From positions 1,550,001 through 1,614,000 of the forward strand of contig NZ_CP086120.1 of assembly GCF_021216675.1 (NCBI RefSeq): 64,000 nt of DNA. Reading direction: 5' to 3'. Below are positions 42,918 to 52,205 of this stretch, piece after piece. Source of the stretch: Streptomyces gobiensis (GTDB lineage: Bacteria; Actinomycetota; Actinomycetes; Streptomycetales; Streptomycetaceae). Each line of letters begins with the position of its first letter. Position 1 is the stretch's first letter. Below the pieces are notes generated by a model, which was not told the DNA's origin, did not search any database, and saw nothing but the letters and a program-made list of their open reading frames with translations. A program made the position numbers and the translations under genes.

Positions 42918-43772
42918 ATGGCGTTTTTCACCACCCGGGTGAGCCGTGCGGGAAAGCATCTGCACGGCGGCCGGTTCACCTACGCCGTGCTGACCCTCTT
43001 CACCATCGGCTCCCTCTTCCCGCTGGTGTGGACGGCGATCGCGGCTTCCCGCAGCAGCGCCCGGCTCGCGGAAACTCCACCGCCGTTCTGGTTCGGCGGG
43101 AATCTGCTCAGCAATCTGGGCGCCGCGTGGAGCGACGCCAATATGGGCAAGGCGCTGTTCAATACGGTGTTTGTCGCGGGCACCATCGCGGCCAGCACCG
43201 TACTCTTCGCCACGCTCGCCGGATTCGCCTTCGCCAAGCTCCGCTTCCGGGCCAGGAATCTGCTGCTGCTGTTGGTGATCGGCACCATGATGGTGCCACC
43301 ACAGCTCAGCGTGGTGCCGCTGTTTATGGCGATTGCCGAGCTGCAGTGGACCAACCAGCTGCAGGCCGTCATCCTGCCGATGATGGTGAGCGCCTTCGGC
43401 GTCTTCTTTATGCGGCAGTATCTGATAAGCGCGCTGCCGACCGAACTCATTGAGGCCGCGCGGGTCGATGGCGCGCACAGCCTGCGCGTGATCTGGCATG
43501 TCGTCTTCCCCATCGCCCGGCCCGCGATGGCCGTACTGGGCATGCTGACCTTCGTAATGGCCTGGAATGAGTTCTTCTGGCCGATCATCGCGCTGACCCA
43601 GGACAACCCGACGGTGCAGGTGGCGCTGACCGGCCTGGGCCGTGGCTATATCCCCGACCAGTCCGTGATCACGGCTGGTGCGCTGCTTGGCACCCTGCCG
43701 CTGCTCGCCGCATTCGCCCTGTTCGGCAAGCAGATCGTCGGGGGCATCATGCAAGGAGCGGTCAAGGGCTGA
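42918..43772 (+). CDS. cebG: CebG, cellobiose ABC transporter permease
   Basis: 284 residues, six helices, MalG-type permease with EAA loop [20 protein letters not shown] then PIARP. It starts 12 bp after cebF with a GAGGGGGAT ribosome-binding site. It is the second channel subunit for cello-oligosaccharide import. The 58-bp gap to bglC contains GAACCGGC repeated three times (about 43773-43795). Confidence 0.93.
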   Translation: MAFFTTRVSRAGKHLHGGRFTYAVLTLFTIGSLFPLVWTAIAASRSSARLAETPPPFWFGGNLLSNLGAAWSDANMGKALFNTVFVAGTIAASTVLFATLAGFAFAKLRFRARNLLLLLVIGTMMVPPQLSVVPLFMAIAELQWTNQLQAVILPMMVSAFGVFFMRQYLISALPTELIEAARVDGAHSLRVIWHVVFPIARPAMAVLGMLTFVMAWNEFFWPIIALTQDNPTVQVALTGLGRGYIPDQSVITAGALLGTLPLLAAFALFGKQIVGGIMQGAVKG

Positions 43773-43814
43773 ACCGGCGAACCGGCGAACCGGCGGAAAA
43801 ACTCACCGTACGAC

Positions 43815-43828
43815 TAGGAGCGCTCCCA
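43815..43828. promoter_or_regulatory. CebR operator overlapping the bglC ribosome-binding site
   Basis: TAGGAGCGCTCCCA differs from the consensus at one base. The AGGAG at 43816-43820 is also the only Shine-Dalgarno for bglC, whose ATG is 2 bp past the operator. Confidence 0.88.
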
Positions 43829-43830
43829 GA

Positions 43831-45240
43831 ATGACCTTCCCCGCTGATTTCCTCTTCGGCTCCGCCACCTCCGCCTATCAAATCGAGGGCGGCGTCCGGG
43901 AAGACGGCCGCACGCCGTCCATCTGGGACACCTTCTGCCACACTCCGGGCAAGGTGCTCAGTGGCGACCATGGTGATATCGCCGTGGACCATTATCACCG
44001 CTGGCGGGAAGATGTAGGGCTGATGGCCGAACTCGGCCTGGACGCCTACCGCTTCTCCGTCTCCTGGCCCCGGGTACAGCCCACCGGGCGCGGCCCCGCC
44101 GTGCAGCGCGGGCTGGACTTCTACCGGGCCCTCGTCGATGAGCTGCTGGAACGGGGCATCACCCCCTGGGTGACGCTCTACCACTGGGACCTCCCACAGG
44201 AGCTGGAGAACGCCGGTGGCTGGCCGGAGCGGATCACCGCGGAGCGCTTCGCCGACTACGCCACGCTGGTCGGCGAGGCTGTCGGCGATCGCGTGACGGA
44301 CTGGACCACCCTCAACGAGCCCTGGTGCAGCGCCTTCCTCGGCTATGGCTCCGGGGTACACGCCCCCGGCCACACCGACCATGCCGCCGCGCTGCGCGCC
44401 GCACACCATCTCAACCTCGCCCATGGCCTGGGCACCCAGGCGCTGCGCGCCGTGCTCCCGGCCCGCGCCAGGCTGGGCATCAGCCTCAACCCTGCCGTGG
44501 TCAGGGCTAGTACGGACGCCCCCGGGGATCTGGACGCACAGCGCAGGATCGACGGGCTCGCGAACCGTATCTTCGAAGGCCCACTGCTGCGCGGCGCTTA
44601 TCCCAAGGACCTGCTCGCCGATACCGCCCGCATCACCGACTGGGGCTTCGTACGGGACGCAGACCTCGCCACCATCAAACAGCCCCTCGACATGCTGGGG
44701 GTCAACTACTACACGCCCTTCCTGGTGTCGGCCGATACGGAGAGCCGCACGGTCGAACGGCACGACGGCCATGGCGCCAGCGAGCGCTCCCCCTGGCCGG
44801 GGGCCGCCCAGGTCGCCTTCCACCAGACCCCCGGCCCCACCACGGAGATGGGCTGGACGGTCGACCCGACCGGGCTGTACGAACTGCTGCTGCGCTACCG
44901 CCGCGAGGCCCGTGGGGTGCCGCTCTACATCACCGAGAACGGTGTGGCCTGCGATGACAAGACGGCCGCCGACGGTACCGTGCACGACCCGGACCGGATC
45001 GCGTATCTGCACGACCATCTGGCCGTGGTGGAGCGGGCCATCGCCGATGGCGTCGATGTGCGCGGCTATTTCCTGTGGTCGCTGCTGGACAATTTCGAGT
45101 GGTCCTATGGCTACAGCAAGCGCTTCGGGCTGGTGTACGTGGACTTCGAGACCCAGGACCGCACCCCCAAATCAAGCGCCGCCTGGTACACCCAGCTAAC
45201 CCGTACCCACACCTTCCCACCGGCTAAGCCTTTCCCCTGA
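43831..45240 (+). CDS. bglC: BglC, GH1 family beta-glucosidase
   Basis: 469 residues, full GH1 length, starting [21 protein letters not shown]. The acid/base Glu lies in [11 protein letters not shown] and the nucleophile Glu in YITENGV; the C-terminal [20 protein letters not shown] is the GH1 aglycone-site signature. There is no signal peptide, so it acts in the cytoplasm, cutting imported cellobiose and cellotriose to glucose and so ending the inducing signal. Control is by the CebR site that overlaps its ribosome-binding site. Confidence 0.94.
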   Translation: MTFPADFLFGSATSAYQIEGGVREDGRTPSIWDTFCHTPGKVLSGDHGDIAVDHYHRWREDVGLMAELGLDAYRFSVSWPRVQPTGRGPAVQRGLDFYRALVDELLERGITPWVTLYHWDLPQELENAGGWPERITAERFADYATLVGEAVGDRVTDWTTLNEPWCSAFLGYGSGVHAPGHTDHAAALRAAHHLNLAHGLGTQALRAVLPARARLGISLNPAVVRASTDAPGDLDAQRRIDGLANRIFEGPLLRGAYPKDLLADTARITDWGFVRDADLATIKQPLDMLGVNYYTPFLVSADTESRTVERHDGHGASERSPWPGAAQVAFHQTPGPTTEMGWTVDPTGLYELLLRYRREARGVPLYITENGVACDDKTAADGTVHDPDRIAYLHDHLAVVERAIADGVDVRGYFLWSLLDNFEWSYGYSKRFGLVYVDFETQDRTPKSSAAWYTQLTRTHTFPPAKPFP

Positions 45241-45670
45241 CCCTCCCCTTCCCGAACTTGTGGGCTGCCGCCCCCAGACCCCCACCCTGTTGTGGGCACT
45301 CTCCCCCAGCTAACTCCCCCAGCTAACTCCCCCAGACTTCGTCTAGGAGGTGCCCCCAGGGGTGCCCCCAGGAGGTGCCCCCAGCCCCGCGAGGGGCGTG
45401 GGCCCGCCCTGCTACGCAACCACCCACCCACCCCAGCCACGACGCTCCGGCCAACCCCGCAACGGAGCTCGCGACGCTTGGTGGGCACAACACCCGCCCA
45501 CCGGCCCGCACCGGCCACCCCCGGGGCCCCGGGGCAAAGCCCCGGTTACGGGAAGGGGCGGGATACGGGGACACCCACGCCCCCAGCACCCCCGCAGCCG
45601 GGCGAAGCCCCGCCCCGCGGCGGACCGCAGATCGGTACAGCCGGAAAGGGGCCGGGACCGGGGAAACCCC
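45241..45670. repeat. Dispersed modular GC-rich repeat, copy C
   Basis: Opposite orientation to copies A, B and D. Starts CCCTCCCCTTCCCGAACTTG right after bglC, then CTGCCGCCCCCAGACCCCC, TTGTGGGCACTC, a run of CCCCCAGCTAACTC repeated three times and GGTGCCCCCAGGAGGTGCCC, then GGTGGGCACAACAC, GGGGCAAAGCCCCGG and CAGCCGGGCGAAGCCCCGCC. The 458-bp gap holds no gene. Confidence 0.85.
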
Positions 45671-45698
45671 GGCTGGCCGACCTCGTGTCTCAGAGGTG

Positions 45699-46136
45699 TC
45701 ATCGACGCGCGTACAGGTCGTCACCACGCCACAGCGTCGGCGCCCCCTCAGTAGGGAGCTGAAGCTGCCGGTACAGCGTCGCCCGCATCTCACGCGTATA
45801 CACAGGCTCAGGCATATCCGCGAACCGCAGAACAGCTCCCCGCACGCCACACCACTCAGCGAACTCAGCGGGATCGGCCATCACAATGTCCAGAACGCGC
45901 TGTGATGGAGTGATGAACATCAACGGGCGGGGGTCATCCTCACGACCCCAGAGCATCGCCTCACCGCTGCCACATTTAGCAGTCGAGATCTGCTCGTTCA
46001 CCTCGTGGCCGCCGTGCTCACGAGCCCACGTACGGCACATCAGCATCTGACCGGCTTCATCCACGATCCAGGGGTCGGCATCAAGCTGCTCGGACGCGAC
46101 CAAGCTGGTCAAGGCCACGGTTCGGTACTCGGGCAT
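45699..46136 (-). CDS. Uncharacterised protein downstream of a zinc-ribbon gene
   Basis: 145 residues from ATG 46136 (GAGG 5 nt upstream). The sequence (MPEYRTVALTSLVASEQLDA, GQMLMCRTWAREHGG, SGEAMLWGREDDPRPLMFIT) shows no known motif. It lies 7 bp after the stop of a 49-residue zinc-ribbon protein, so the two form a probable operon. I cannot assign a function. Its GC is somewhat lower than its neighbours'. Confidence 0.6.
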   Translation of the reverse strand: MPEYRTVALTSLVASEQLDADPWIVDEAGQMLMCRTWAREHGGHEVNEQISTAKCGSGEAMLWGREDDPRPLMFITPSQRVLDIVMADPAEFAEWCGVRGAVLRFADMPEPVYTREMRATLYRQLQLPTEGAPTLWRGDDLYARR

Positions 46137-46143
46137 CAGATCC

Positions 46144-46293
46144 TCAGCTCGGGCTGGCGTAACCGCAGGAATGGCAGACCTTCCATCCGTCCTGGTTGAC
46201 GGCGAGCACGCCGCCACACTGAGGACAAACCTCTGACGTGGGAGGCTCAACGTCGGGGTCGGCCGGACTCGGCAGGGTTGTTGTAGTTGCCAC
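46144..46293 (-). CDS. Small zinc-ribbon protein
   Basis: 49 residues from a GTG at 46293 with GGAAAGGA 7 nt upstream. After a Thr/Pro-rich start it has VCPQCGGVLAVNQDG and WKVCHSCGY, a complete C-x2-C...C-x2-C zinc ribbon. Likely a small nucleic-acid- or protein-binding factor; the role is unknown. It is the first gene of a two-gene operon with the uncharacterised protein at 45699. Confidence 0.7.
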   Translation of the reverse strand: MATTTTLPSPADPDVEPPTSEVCPQCGGVLAVNQDGWKVCHSCGYASPS

Positions 46294-46390
46294 GCTAGTT
46301 CCTTTCCAGCATGGGATGAATACTGCCAGCTTGCGACCAAGGGGTCATGCCCAGGATCTCCCGCAGCTGCTCACCCCCGAACAACCGTGC

Positions 46391-47782
46391 TCAGCCGCCG
46401 ACGGACGGTGCCCGGCGGCGGCGCCCCCGGCGCCGCTCGCCCCGGGGTGCCCCGTCACCGTGCAGGGCCAGCCAGAGCCGTACCTCCGTACCGCCCAGCA
46501 CCGACCGCCCGATCCGGACATCACCCCCCGTGGACTCGGCGACCCGCCGCACAATGTCCAGGCCCAGCCCCGTAGAGCCCGGCCCGCCGTCGCCGTGACC
46601 ACGGCGCAGTGCCGCGTCCGGGTCGGCGATACCCGGCCCGGCGTCCGATACCAGCACGATCACCGCGTCGCTGGCGGCCCCACCGGTGTGCACATCCACC
46701 GCGAAGGCCGTGCCCTCGGGAGTGTGCCGGAAGACATTGCCCAGCATGGCGTCGAGCGCGGCAACCAGTTCGGCGCGGCCGACCGGCACCCGCACCGGCC
46801 GGTCCACCCCGGCGACCCGCGTCTCGCGGCCTTCGTCCTCGGCGAGCGCGGACCAGAAGTCCATACGCTCCCGGATCACTTCGGCGGCATCGCTGCCGAC
46901 GCAGACGCCGCTTCCCGCTGTCTGGGCGCGCTGGTCGCGCGCGGTACGGATGATCTGGTCCACCTCGCGTTCCAGCTGGGCGACGGCCGCCCGTGTCTGC
47001 TCGGCGGCGTCGCCGTCGCCCAGCGAGGCGGTGTTGAGCCGGAGCACGGTGAGCGGCGTACGCAGCCGGTGCGAGAGATCCGCGGCGAGCTCGCGCTCAT
47101 TGGCGAGCAACTGAACGACTTGGTCGGCCATGGAGTTGAAGGCGACAGCCGCGGAACGCAGTTCGGCCGGGCCCCGTTCGGGGACCCGTACGCCCAGCTT
47201 GCCCTCGCCCAGCTCGTGCGCGGCCTTCGCCAACCGCTCGGCCGGACGGACCATCCGGGTGCCGAGCCGGTCGGCGATGGCGACGGAGCCAACGATCAGC
47301 GCGAGGCCGACGCCCGCCAGAATGAACCACGATGTGGTGACGCCCTTGCTGATCTCCTCCTCCGAGACGAAGACCTCCACGACCGCCACCTGCCCGGTGG
47401 CGACGGCGGTCGGCTGGAGCAGCGCGAAGCCGCCGTCGACGCTGACGATGGAGGCACGCCCGAGCCGCTGGGTGGTCTCCAGGGCCGTACCGGTCGCGCG
47501 GCGCGCACCGATCTCGATGGCGTCGCCGTCCTTGCCCTCCGCGGGTACATGCACCGCGATACGGCCTTCCGCACCCGCCTGGGTGCTGGCGACGGCACGC
47601 TGCAGCTGGTCCCGGTCGGAGGTGATGGCGAGCGCCGGGCCGACGGCGGCGGCCTGCCGTTCAGCGTTGCTGAGCGCCCGGTCGCGGGCCATCTCCTTGA
47701 CGACGAGTGCGAGCGGCACGGCGAAGGCCACCACCACCATCGCGGTCACGGCGAGGCTGACCTTGACCAGCGCCCATCTCAC
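46391..47782 (-). CDS. Sensor histidine kinase
   Basis: 463 residues. Two transmembrane helices (about 8-28 and 150-172) flank an extracellular sensor region; a HAMP domain follows (MVRPAERLAKAAHELGEGKL), then HisKA with phospho-His in DLSHRLRTPLTVL, and the HATPase_c domain with LDAMLGNVFRHTPEG, VSDAGPGIADP and GSTGLGLDIVRR. The C-terminal tail is Arg-rich (RRRGRRRRAP). Its ATG overlaps the response-regulator stop by 4 nt. Stimulus and targets are unknown. Confidence 0.92.
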   Translation of the reverse strand: MRWALVKVSLAVTAMVVVAFAVPLALVVKEMARDRALSNAERQAAAVGPALAITSDRDQLQRAVASTQAGAEGRIAVHVPAEGKDGDAIEIGARRATGTALETTQRLGRASIVSVDGGFALLQPTAVATGQVAVVEVFVSEEEISKGVTTSWFILAGVGLALIVGSVAIADRLGTRMVRPAERLAKAAHELGEGKLGVRVPERGPAELRSAAVAFNSMADQVVQLLANERELAADLSHRLRTPLTVLRLNTASLGDGDAAEQTRAAVAQLEREVDQIIRTARDQRAQTAGSGVCVGSDAAEVIRERMDFWSALAEDEGRETRVAGVDRPVRVPVGRAELVAALDAMLGNVFRHTPEGTAFAVDVHTGGAASDAVIVLVSDAGPGIADPDAALRRGHGDGGPGSTGLGLDIVRRVAESTGGDVRIGRSVLGGTEVRLWLALHGDGAPRGERRRGRRRRAPSVGG

Positions 47783-48492
47783 GGCCGCGGTCCGGGCGGG
47801 GGTTCCAGTTTGACGCCGACACCGCGCAGGGTGTGCAGATAGCGGGGCTTGGCCGCCGTCTCCCCGAGCTTGCGGCGCAGCCAGGACAGATGCACATCGA
47901 TGGTCTGGTCATCGCCGTAGGCCTGCTGCCACACTTCGGCCAGCAGCTCCTTGCGTGGTACGACCACACCGGGCCGTCCGGCGAGAAAAGCGAGCAGATC
48001 GAACTCCCGGCGGGTGAGGTCGAGCGTCACGCCGTCGAGCAGCGCCTGCCGCCGTAGCGGGTCAATGGCCAGCCCCCCGACCCGCAGGACCCGGTCCTCG
48101 GCCAGCCCGCCGCCCGGGCCACCCGCGCCGCCGCGCGAGCGGCGCAGTACGGCAGCCATCCGGGCGGAAAGATGCTCCACGGAGAACGGCTTGACCAGGT
48201 AGTCGTCCGCGCCGTCATTGAGCAGTCGGACGATCTCCGCCTCGTCGTCCCGGGCGGTAGCGATGATCACCGGCACCTGGGTGATCCCACGCAGCATCTT
48301 CAGTGCCTCCGCGCCATCGAGGTCGGGGAGACCCAGGTCGAGGATCACCACATCGAAACCGACCTGCGCGACCTCCCGCAGCGCCTCCAGCGCGGTGCCC
48401 ACACTGCGTACCGTGTGGGACGCCTCGGTGAGGTGCCGGATGAGGGCGGAGCGTACGAACTGATCGTCTTCGACGACGAGCACACTTGCCAT
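47779..48492 (-). CDS. OmpR-family response regulator
   Basis: 237 residues from ATG 48492 (MASVLVVEDDQFVRSALIRH); a GTG at 48501 is possible. The receiver has acidic pair EDD, phospho-Asp in VVILDLGLPDLDG, Thr in IIATARDDEAE and Lys in YLVKPFSVEHL; the winged helix ends QTIDVHLSWLRRKLG. It is the partner of the downstream kinase. It is divergent from a secreted-anchored protein gene 32 bp away, a possible target. Confidence 0.92.
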   Translation of the reverse strand: MASVLVVEDDQFVRSALIRHLTEASHTVRSVGTALEALREVAQVGFDVVILDLGLPDLDGAEALKMLRGITQVPVIIATARDDEAEIVRLLNDGADDYLVKPFSVEHLSARMAAVLRRSRGGAGGPGGGLAEDRVLRVGGLAIDPLRRQALLDGVTLDLTRREFDLLAFLAGRPGVVVPRKELLAEVWQQAYGDDQTIDVHLSWLRRKLGETAAKPRYLHTLRGVGVKLEPPPGPRP

Positions 48493-48524
48493 GCGCGGCA
48501 CCGTACGCCATTAGGGTGACCCTG

Positions 48525-49076
48525 ATGCAACGACGACTGGTTCACGCCGGGGCGTGGACGCTCGCGACCGGGGCAGCGGTGACGCTGTCCTGGTTTGGTG
48601 TGCATACCGTGCTCTCCAGCACGGCCTATGATCCGCCGAGGGCCCTGCCGATCCCCTCGGGCGACCCGGCCGACGGCGCCGCACCGCGGGACGCCGCACC
48701 GCAGGACTCCTCCACCCAGCGGCCAAAGCCGCCCAAGCCCCCGGCGTCGCTGACCTCGTCACCGTCCTCGTCACTGCCCTCGTCACTGTCTCCCTCATCG
48801 CCGTCTCCCTCATCGCCCTCCTCATCAGGGGTGCCGTCGTCGGCGGCGCAGTCAGGGAACGTCCGGAGCTACCGGGCCGACGGTGGCCGGGTCGTCTTCG
48901 ACCTGGGGCGCAGTTCGGCGACGCTGGTCTCGGCGACCCCCAACTCCGGCTGGGAGATGCAGGTCTGGAAGCAGGACACCTGGATCCGGGTCACCTTCAC
49001 CCAGGGCGAGCGCGCGTCCTCGGTCTTCTGCACCTGGCACGACTCCGCCCCCCGGGTACAACGCGACGAGCGCTAG
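48525..49076 (+). CDS. Membrane-anchored exported protein of unknown function
   Basis: 183 residues from ATG 48525 (MQRRLVHAGAWTLATGAAVT). One N-terminal hydrophobic helix, probably an uncleaved anchor, is followed by a Pro/Ser-rich spacer with repeated SPSS/SSLPSS units and a C-terminal domain of about 65 residues (YRADGGRVVFDLGRSSATLV, MQVWKQDTWIRVTFT). The layout suggests a surface domain held away from the membrane. It is divergent from the two-component operon. The stop overlaps the convergent gene by 4 bp. Confidence 0.7.
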   Translation: MQRRLVHAGAWTLATGAAVTLSWFGVHTVLSSTAYDPPRALPIPSGDPADGAAPRDAAPQDSSTQRPKPPKPPASLTSSPSSSLPSSLSPSSPSPSSPSSSGVPSSAAQSGNVRSYRADGGRVVFDLGRSSATLVSATPNSGWEMQVWKQDTWIRVTFTQGERASSVFCTWHDSAPRVQRDER

Positions 49077-49942
49077 GTAAACGTTCCGGCTGGTGGGGCC
49101 GGGGAGGGGGACGCGGTGGCGTCGGTCACGGCGAGGGCGCCGCCGGTGAAGTCGGTGAGCGCGCGGCCGTGTTCCACCCGGCCGGGGTGCGGGTCCCCGG
49201 CGGTGCGCCGGGTCAGTTCGGCGACCGGCAGCGGCCGGGCTCCGGCGAGCAGTACGGCGTTGCCGAAGCGGCGCCCGCGCAGCACGGCGGGGTCGGCGAT
49301 CAGACAGAGCTCGGGGAAGACGCTTCGCGCGGTGGCGATCTGGGCCCGTAGGTGACCGAGCGGCGGGCCGTCCGCGAGATTGGCGGCATAGAGCCCATCG
49401 GGCCGCAGCGCCCGCCGCGCCTCGCCAAGGAATTCGGTACTGCCCAGATGCGCGGGGGTGCGGGCGGCGCTGAAGACATCCGCGATGACGATGTCCGCCC
49501 AGCCGTCCGGGATCTTCGCCAGCCCGGCACGGGCGTCGGTGCCGCGCACCCGTATGCGCCAGCCGCTGTCCAGCGGCAGCTCTCTGCGGATGAACCGCAC
49601 CAGTTCGGTATCCACCTCGATGACCTGCTGGGTGGAGCGCGGCCGGGTGGCGGCCGTATAACGGGCCAGTGTCAGCGCGCCGCCACCCAGGTGGACCGCG
49701 TGGACGGGACGGCCGGGTGGGGCGGCCAAGTCGATGATGTGGCCGAGCCTGCGCTGGTACTCAAAGCCGAGATGCGCTGGGTCTTCGAGGTCCACATACG
49801 ACTGCGGGGCGCCGTCCAGCAGCAGGGTCCAGCCCTGCGACCGGTCGGGGTCCGGCATCAGCTGGGCGAGACCGCCACCGACCGGCTCGGTCACCGCCTC
49901 GCGGGCCTGCTTGCCGCCGCCCTGCCGTCTTTTCTTGGCCAC
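49073..49942 (-). CDS. Spermidine-synthase-like methyltransferase-fold protein
   Basis: 289 residues with a basic N-terminus (MAKKRRQGGGKQAR). The polyamine-synthase/SAM-methyltransferase Rossmann fold is shown by GAPQSYVDLEDPAHLGFEYQ, VHLGGGALTLARY, QQVIEVDTELVRFIRR, DIVIADVFS and LKPDG-like LRPDGLYAANLADG. Family members transfer aminopropyl groups, but stand-alone actinobacterial members often have unproved activity. No partner polyamine gene is adjacent; agmatinase lies 30 kb away. Confidence 0.8.
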   Translation of the reverse strand: MAKKRRQGGGKQAREAVTEPVGGGLAQLMPDPDRSQGWTLLLDGAPQSYVDLEDPAHLGFEYQRRLGHIIDLAAPPGRPVHAVHLGGGALTLARYTAATRPRSTQQVIEVDTELVRFIRRELPLDSGWRIRVRGTDARAGLAKIPDGWADIVIADVFSAARTPAHLGSTEFLGEARRALRPDGLYAANLADGPPLGHLRAQIATARSVFPELCLIADPAVLRGRRFGNAVLLAGARPLPVAELTRRTAGDPHPGRVEHGRALTDFTGGALAVTDATASPSPAPPAGTFT

Positions 49943-49976
49943 ACGGCCAGTATCCCCGCTCCGGGGTCAGGCTGGA

Positions 49977-50393
49977 CTACTCGCAGCGATCGGCGGCCTC
50001 GATGGTGCGGGCGGCCTCGCCCAGCGCCGCGCGCAGCTGGACCGGCTCGGTGGTCCAGCCGTACGCCCGCTCCGGGGGAACCAGCCAGCCGGTCCCGGCG
50101 ACCGGGGGCTCATCGGTACGGCGCGGCGCGCGGCTGAAGGTCTGGGTGCAGGCGCTGCCAGGCAGGTCCCAGCCAGCCGCGGTGCCCGGCGGCACCAGAA
50201 ATCCGAGGGTGTCGCAGGCGCCGTCGTGCAGTACCGGCCCTACGCCGTCGCGCAACCGCAGGATGTCCAGGGCTTCCAGACCCTGCCGCGCGGGCACGGT
50301 CACCAGGTCGCAGGGTTCATCGGCCGGACCGGCGCTGCGGTCCGGGGCGGGACGGTGCTGAGCAGTCGTTCGCGAGCCACCGGTGTCCAACAC
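49977..50393 (-). CDS. Conserved Streptomyces protein of unknown function
   Basis: 138 residues from a GTG at 50393 with GGAGGAGGGG upstream. Sequence MLDTGGSRTTAQHRPAP, then CDLVTVPARQGLEALDIL, TLGFLVPPGTAAGWDLPGSA and RTIEAADRCE. I recognise it as conserved among Streptomyces but know no function. It is divergent from an NsdA-like regulator, with 172 bp between the starts. Confidence 0.65.
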   Translation of the reverse strand: MLDTGGSRTTAQHRPAPDRSAGPADEPCDLVTVPARQGLEALDILRLRDGVGPVLHDGACDTLGFLVPPGTAAGWDLPGSACTQTFSRAPRRTDEPPVAGTGWLVPPERAYGWTTEPVQLRAALGEAARTIEAADRCE

Positions 50394-50565
50394 TGGGACC
50401 CCTCCTCCGCATTCGCTGATACGAGGTTCAACGGTCAAACTCGTCAACGGCTACGGCGATAGGCCATCGCAAAGGATGGCAGTTCATGGCAGATCGCGGG
50501 TGAGATATCCGTTTTGTAGTCAAACTCTGTGTGGTTATCGGGTTACGGCGTGTACCTTCCGGGGC

Positions 50566-51960
50566 ATGGCGTCGTCACCTTCAGCGTCAGCCGGATCGGG
50601 TCGTCAACCGAATGTGGCCTTCCGGCGATTGCGTGGTCGGCTCTCGCCCGGCGAGTTCGCGGCGGCCGTCCGCAAATCCGCACGGGACATCGGAGAACAG
50701 GTCTCATGCGACGCGCGGTACATCGGGCGGGTGGAGGCCGGAGAGATCCGGTGCCCCAACTACGCCTACGAACGTGTGTTCCTACACATGTTTCCGGGGT
50801 ACACCCTCATCGATATGGGCTTCGCGCCCAGAGAGGCTGTCCGCGGGCGTGCGGCGCGTAAACGGGGGGCGTACGGGGGTGACGAAGCGCCTTGGGAAAC
50901 ACCCATGCGCGGAGCACCTGCGCGCGATGCGCATGACCGTACCGAGACCCGTATCCAACCCGATGAGGAGAGCGACGTGCTGCGTCGCGCGTTCATGACC
51001 GGCGGCCCGGCCGCCATAGCCACCACTTCACTGGGCATGACCCTGGGAGCCCGGCCCGCCTCCGCCGCGCCCGGCCGGGCCGGGGAGGCCGAGGCGTCCG
51101 CTGTTGAGGAGGCGGTCCGGCAGATCCGGCTGCTGGACGACCGGCATGGCGCGGACGGCCTCTATCCGCGCGCCGGGAATTCGCTGCGGGCCGCCTACGA
51201 ACTGCTTGACGTGGGGGCACAGCGGCAATCGGTCACCGACCGGCTGCACACCGGCGCGGGGGAACTCGCTATCTCCGTAGGATGGTTGGCCCATGACTCC
51301 GGTCGCCTGGCTGACGCCCGCTCACATTACGCCGAGGCGCTGGCCACTTCCCGAGTCTCCGGTGACCCGGGGCTGGAAGCACACGCCTTCTGCAACGCCG
51401 CCTTTCTGGCCCGCGATTCGGACCGCCCCCGGGAGGCCGTACGGGCGGCGCAGGCCGGGCAGCAGGCCGCGAAGCAGGTGGCGTCGGCACGGCTTCAGTC
51501 GCTGCTCGCGCTGCGCGAAGCGGGCGGATGGAGCGGGCTCGGCGACCGCTCGGGCTGCGAGGAGGCGCTGGGCCGGGCCCAGACCCTCTTCGCCCGTGGC
51601 CCCTCGGACGCCGATCCGGAGTGGATGACGTTCTTCGGTGAGGCCGAGCTGGCCGGACTTGAGGCTCAGTGCTGGTCGGCGCTGGGCGACTGGGACCGCG
51701 CGGCACGCTGTGCTCGGCGGGCGGTCGCGATGCAGCCGCCGCACTTTGTGCGGAACACCGCGCTGTTCACGGCCGAGCTGGCGGGGGATCTGGCGGGGCA
51801 GGGGGAGCCGGAAGAGGCGGCGGTCCAGGGCAACCGTGCCCTGGACCTCCTGGACACCGTTCGGTCGTCCCGGATTCGCGGCATGCTGATCGCGGCGGGC
51901 CAGCGGTTGGCGCCGTACCGGCGGGAGGCGGCCGTCCGCGTCTTCCTCAAACGCCTCTAG
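50566..51960 (+). CDS. NsdA-like regulator (XRE-type N-terminus, TPR-like C-terminus)
   Basis: 464 residues from ATG 50566. The N-terminus has an HTH-like segment (FRRLRGRLSPGEFAAAVRKS, VSCDARYIGRVEAGEIRCPN), then LRRAFMTGGPAAIATTSLGM, and the last 250 residues form TPR-like helical repeats (LAHDSGRLADARSHYAEALA, LGDWDRAARCARRAV). This architecture and the VSCDARYIGRVEAGEIRCPN stretch match NsdA-type proteins, negative regulators of differentiation and antibiotic production in Streptomyces. Several paralogues exist per genome, so orthology to NsdA itself is not certain. Confidence 0.78.
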   Translation: MASSPSASAGSGRQPNVAFRRLRGRLSPGEFAAAVRKSARDIGEQVSCDARYIGRVEAGEIRCPNYAYERVFLHMFPGYTLIDMGFAPREAVRGRAARKRGAYGGDEAPWETPMRGAPARDAHDRTETRIQPDEESDVLRRAFMTGGPAAIATTSLGMTLGARPASAAPGRAGEAEASAVEEAVRQIRLLDDRHGADGLYPRAGNSLRAAYELLDVGAQRQSVTDRLHTGAGELAISVGWLAHDSGRLADARSHYAEALATSRVSGDPGLEAHAFCNAAFLARDSDRPREAVRAAQAGQQAAKQVASARLQSLLALREAGGWSGLGDRSGCEEALGRAQTLFARGPSDADPEWMTFFGEAELAGLEAQCWSALGDWDRAARCARRAVAMQPPHFVRNTALFTAELAGDLAGQGEPEEAAVQGNRALDLLDTVRSSRIRGMLIAAGQRLAPYRREAAVRVFLKRL

Positions 51961-52200
51961 TGCGGCTCCGCCCCGCGGCGGGGCTCCGCCCGGCTGCGGG
52001 GGTGCCGGGGGGGGTTCCCCAATTCCCGCCCCTTCCCGCAACCGGGGCTTCGCCCCGAGCCCCGGGGTTGCCGGTGCGGGCCGGTGGCCGGTGTTGTGCC
52101 CACCCGTTCCGCCCCTCGGGCGGACCGAGTGCCCACAACACTGTGGGGGGGCTGGGGGCGTCAGCCCACAGTTTCGGGAAGGGGCGGGGTTGGGGAAGCG
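51958..52200. repeat. Dispersed modular GC-rich repeat, copy D
   Basis: Same orientation as copies A and B: GCGGCTCCGCCCCGCGGCGG at the regulator stop codon, GCGGGGGTGCCGGGGG, ACCGGGGCTTCGCCCCGAGC, GGTGTTGTGCCCACC, GAGTGCCCACAACACTG, GGGGGCGTCAGCCCACAG and TTTCGGGAAGGGGCGGGG. It separates two convergent genes. Confidence 0.85.
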
Positions 52201-52205
52201 GGCCG

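Noticed and set aside
45300..45380. Possible CRISPR or minisatellite (repeated CCCCCAGCTAACTC)
   Set aside because: Units are adjacent without unique spacers and belong to dispersed repeat copy C; no cas genes are present.
50383..50565. Longer start for the NsdA-like regulator
   Set aside because: The extension overlaps the divergent promoter region and the family begins at MASSPSASAG.
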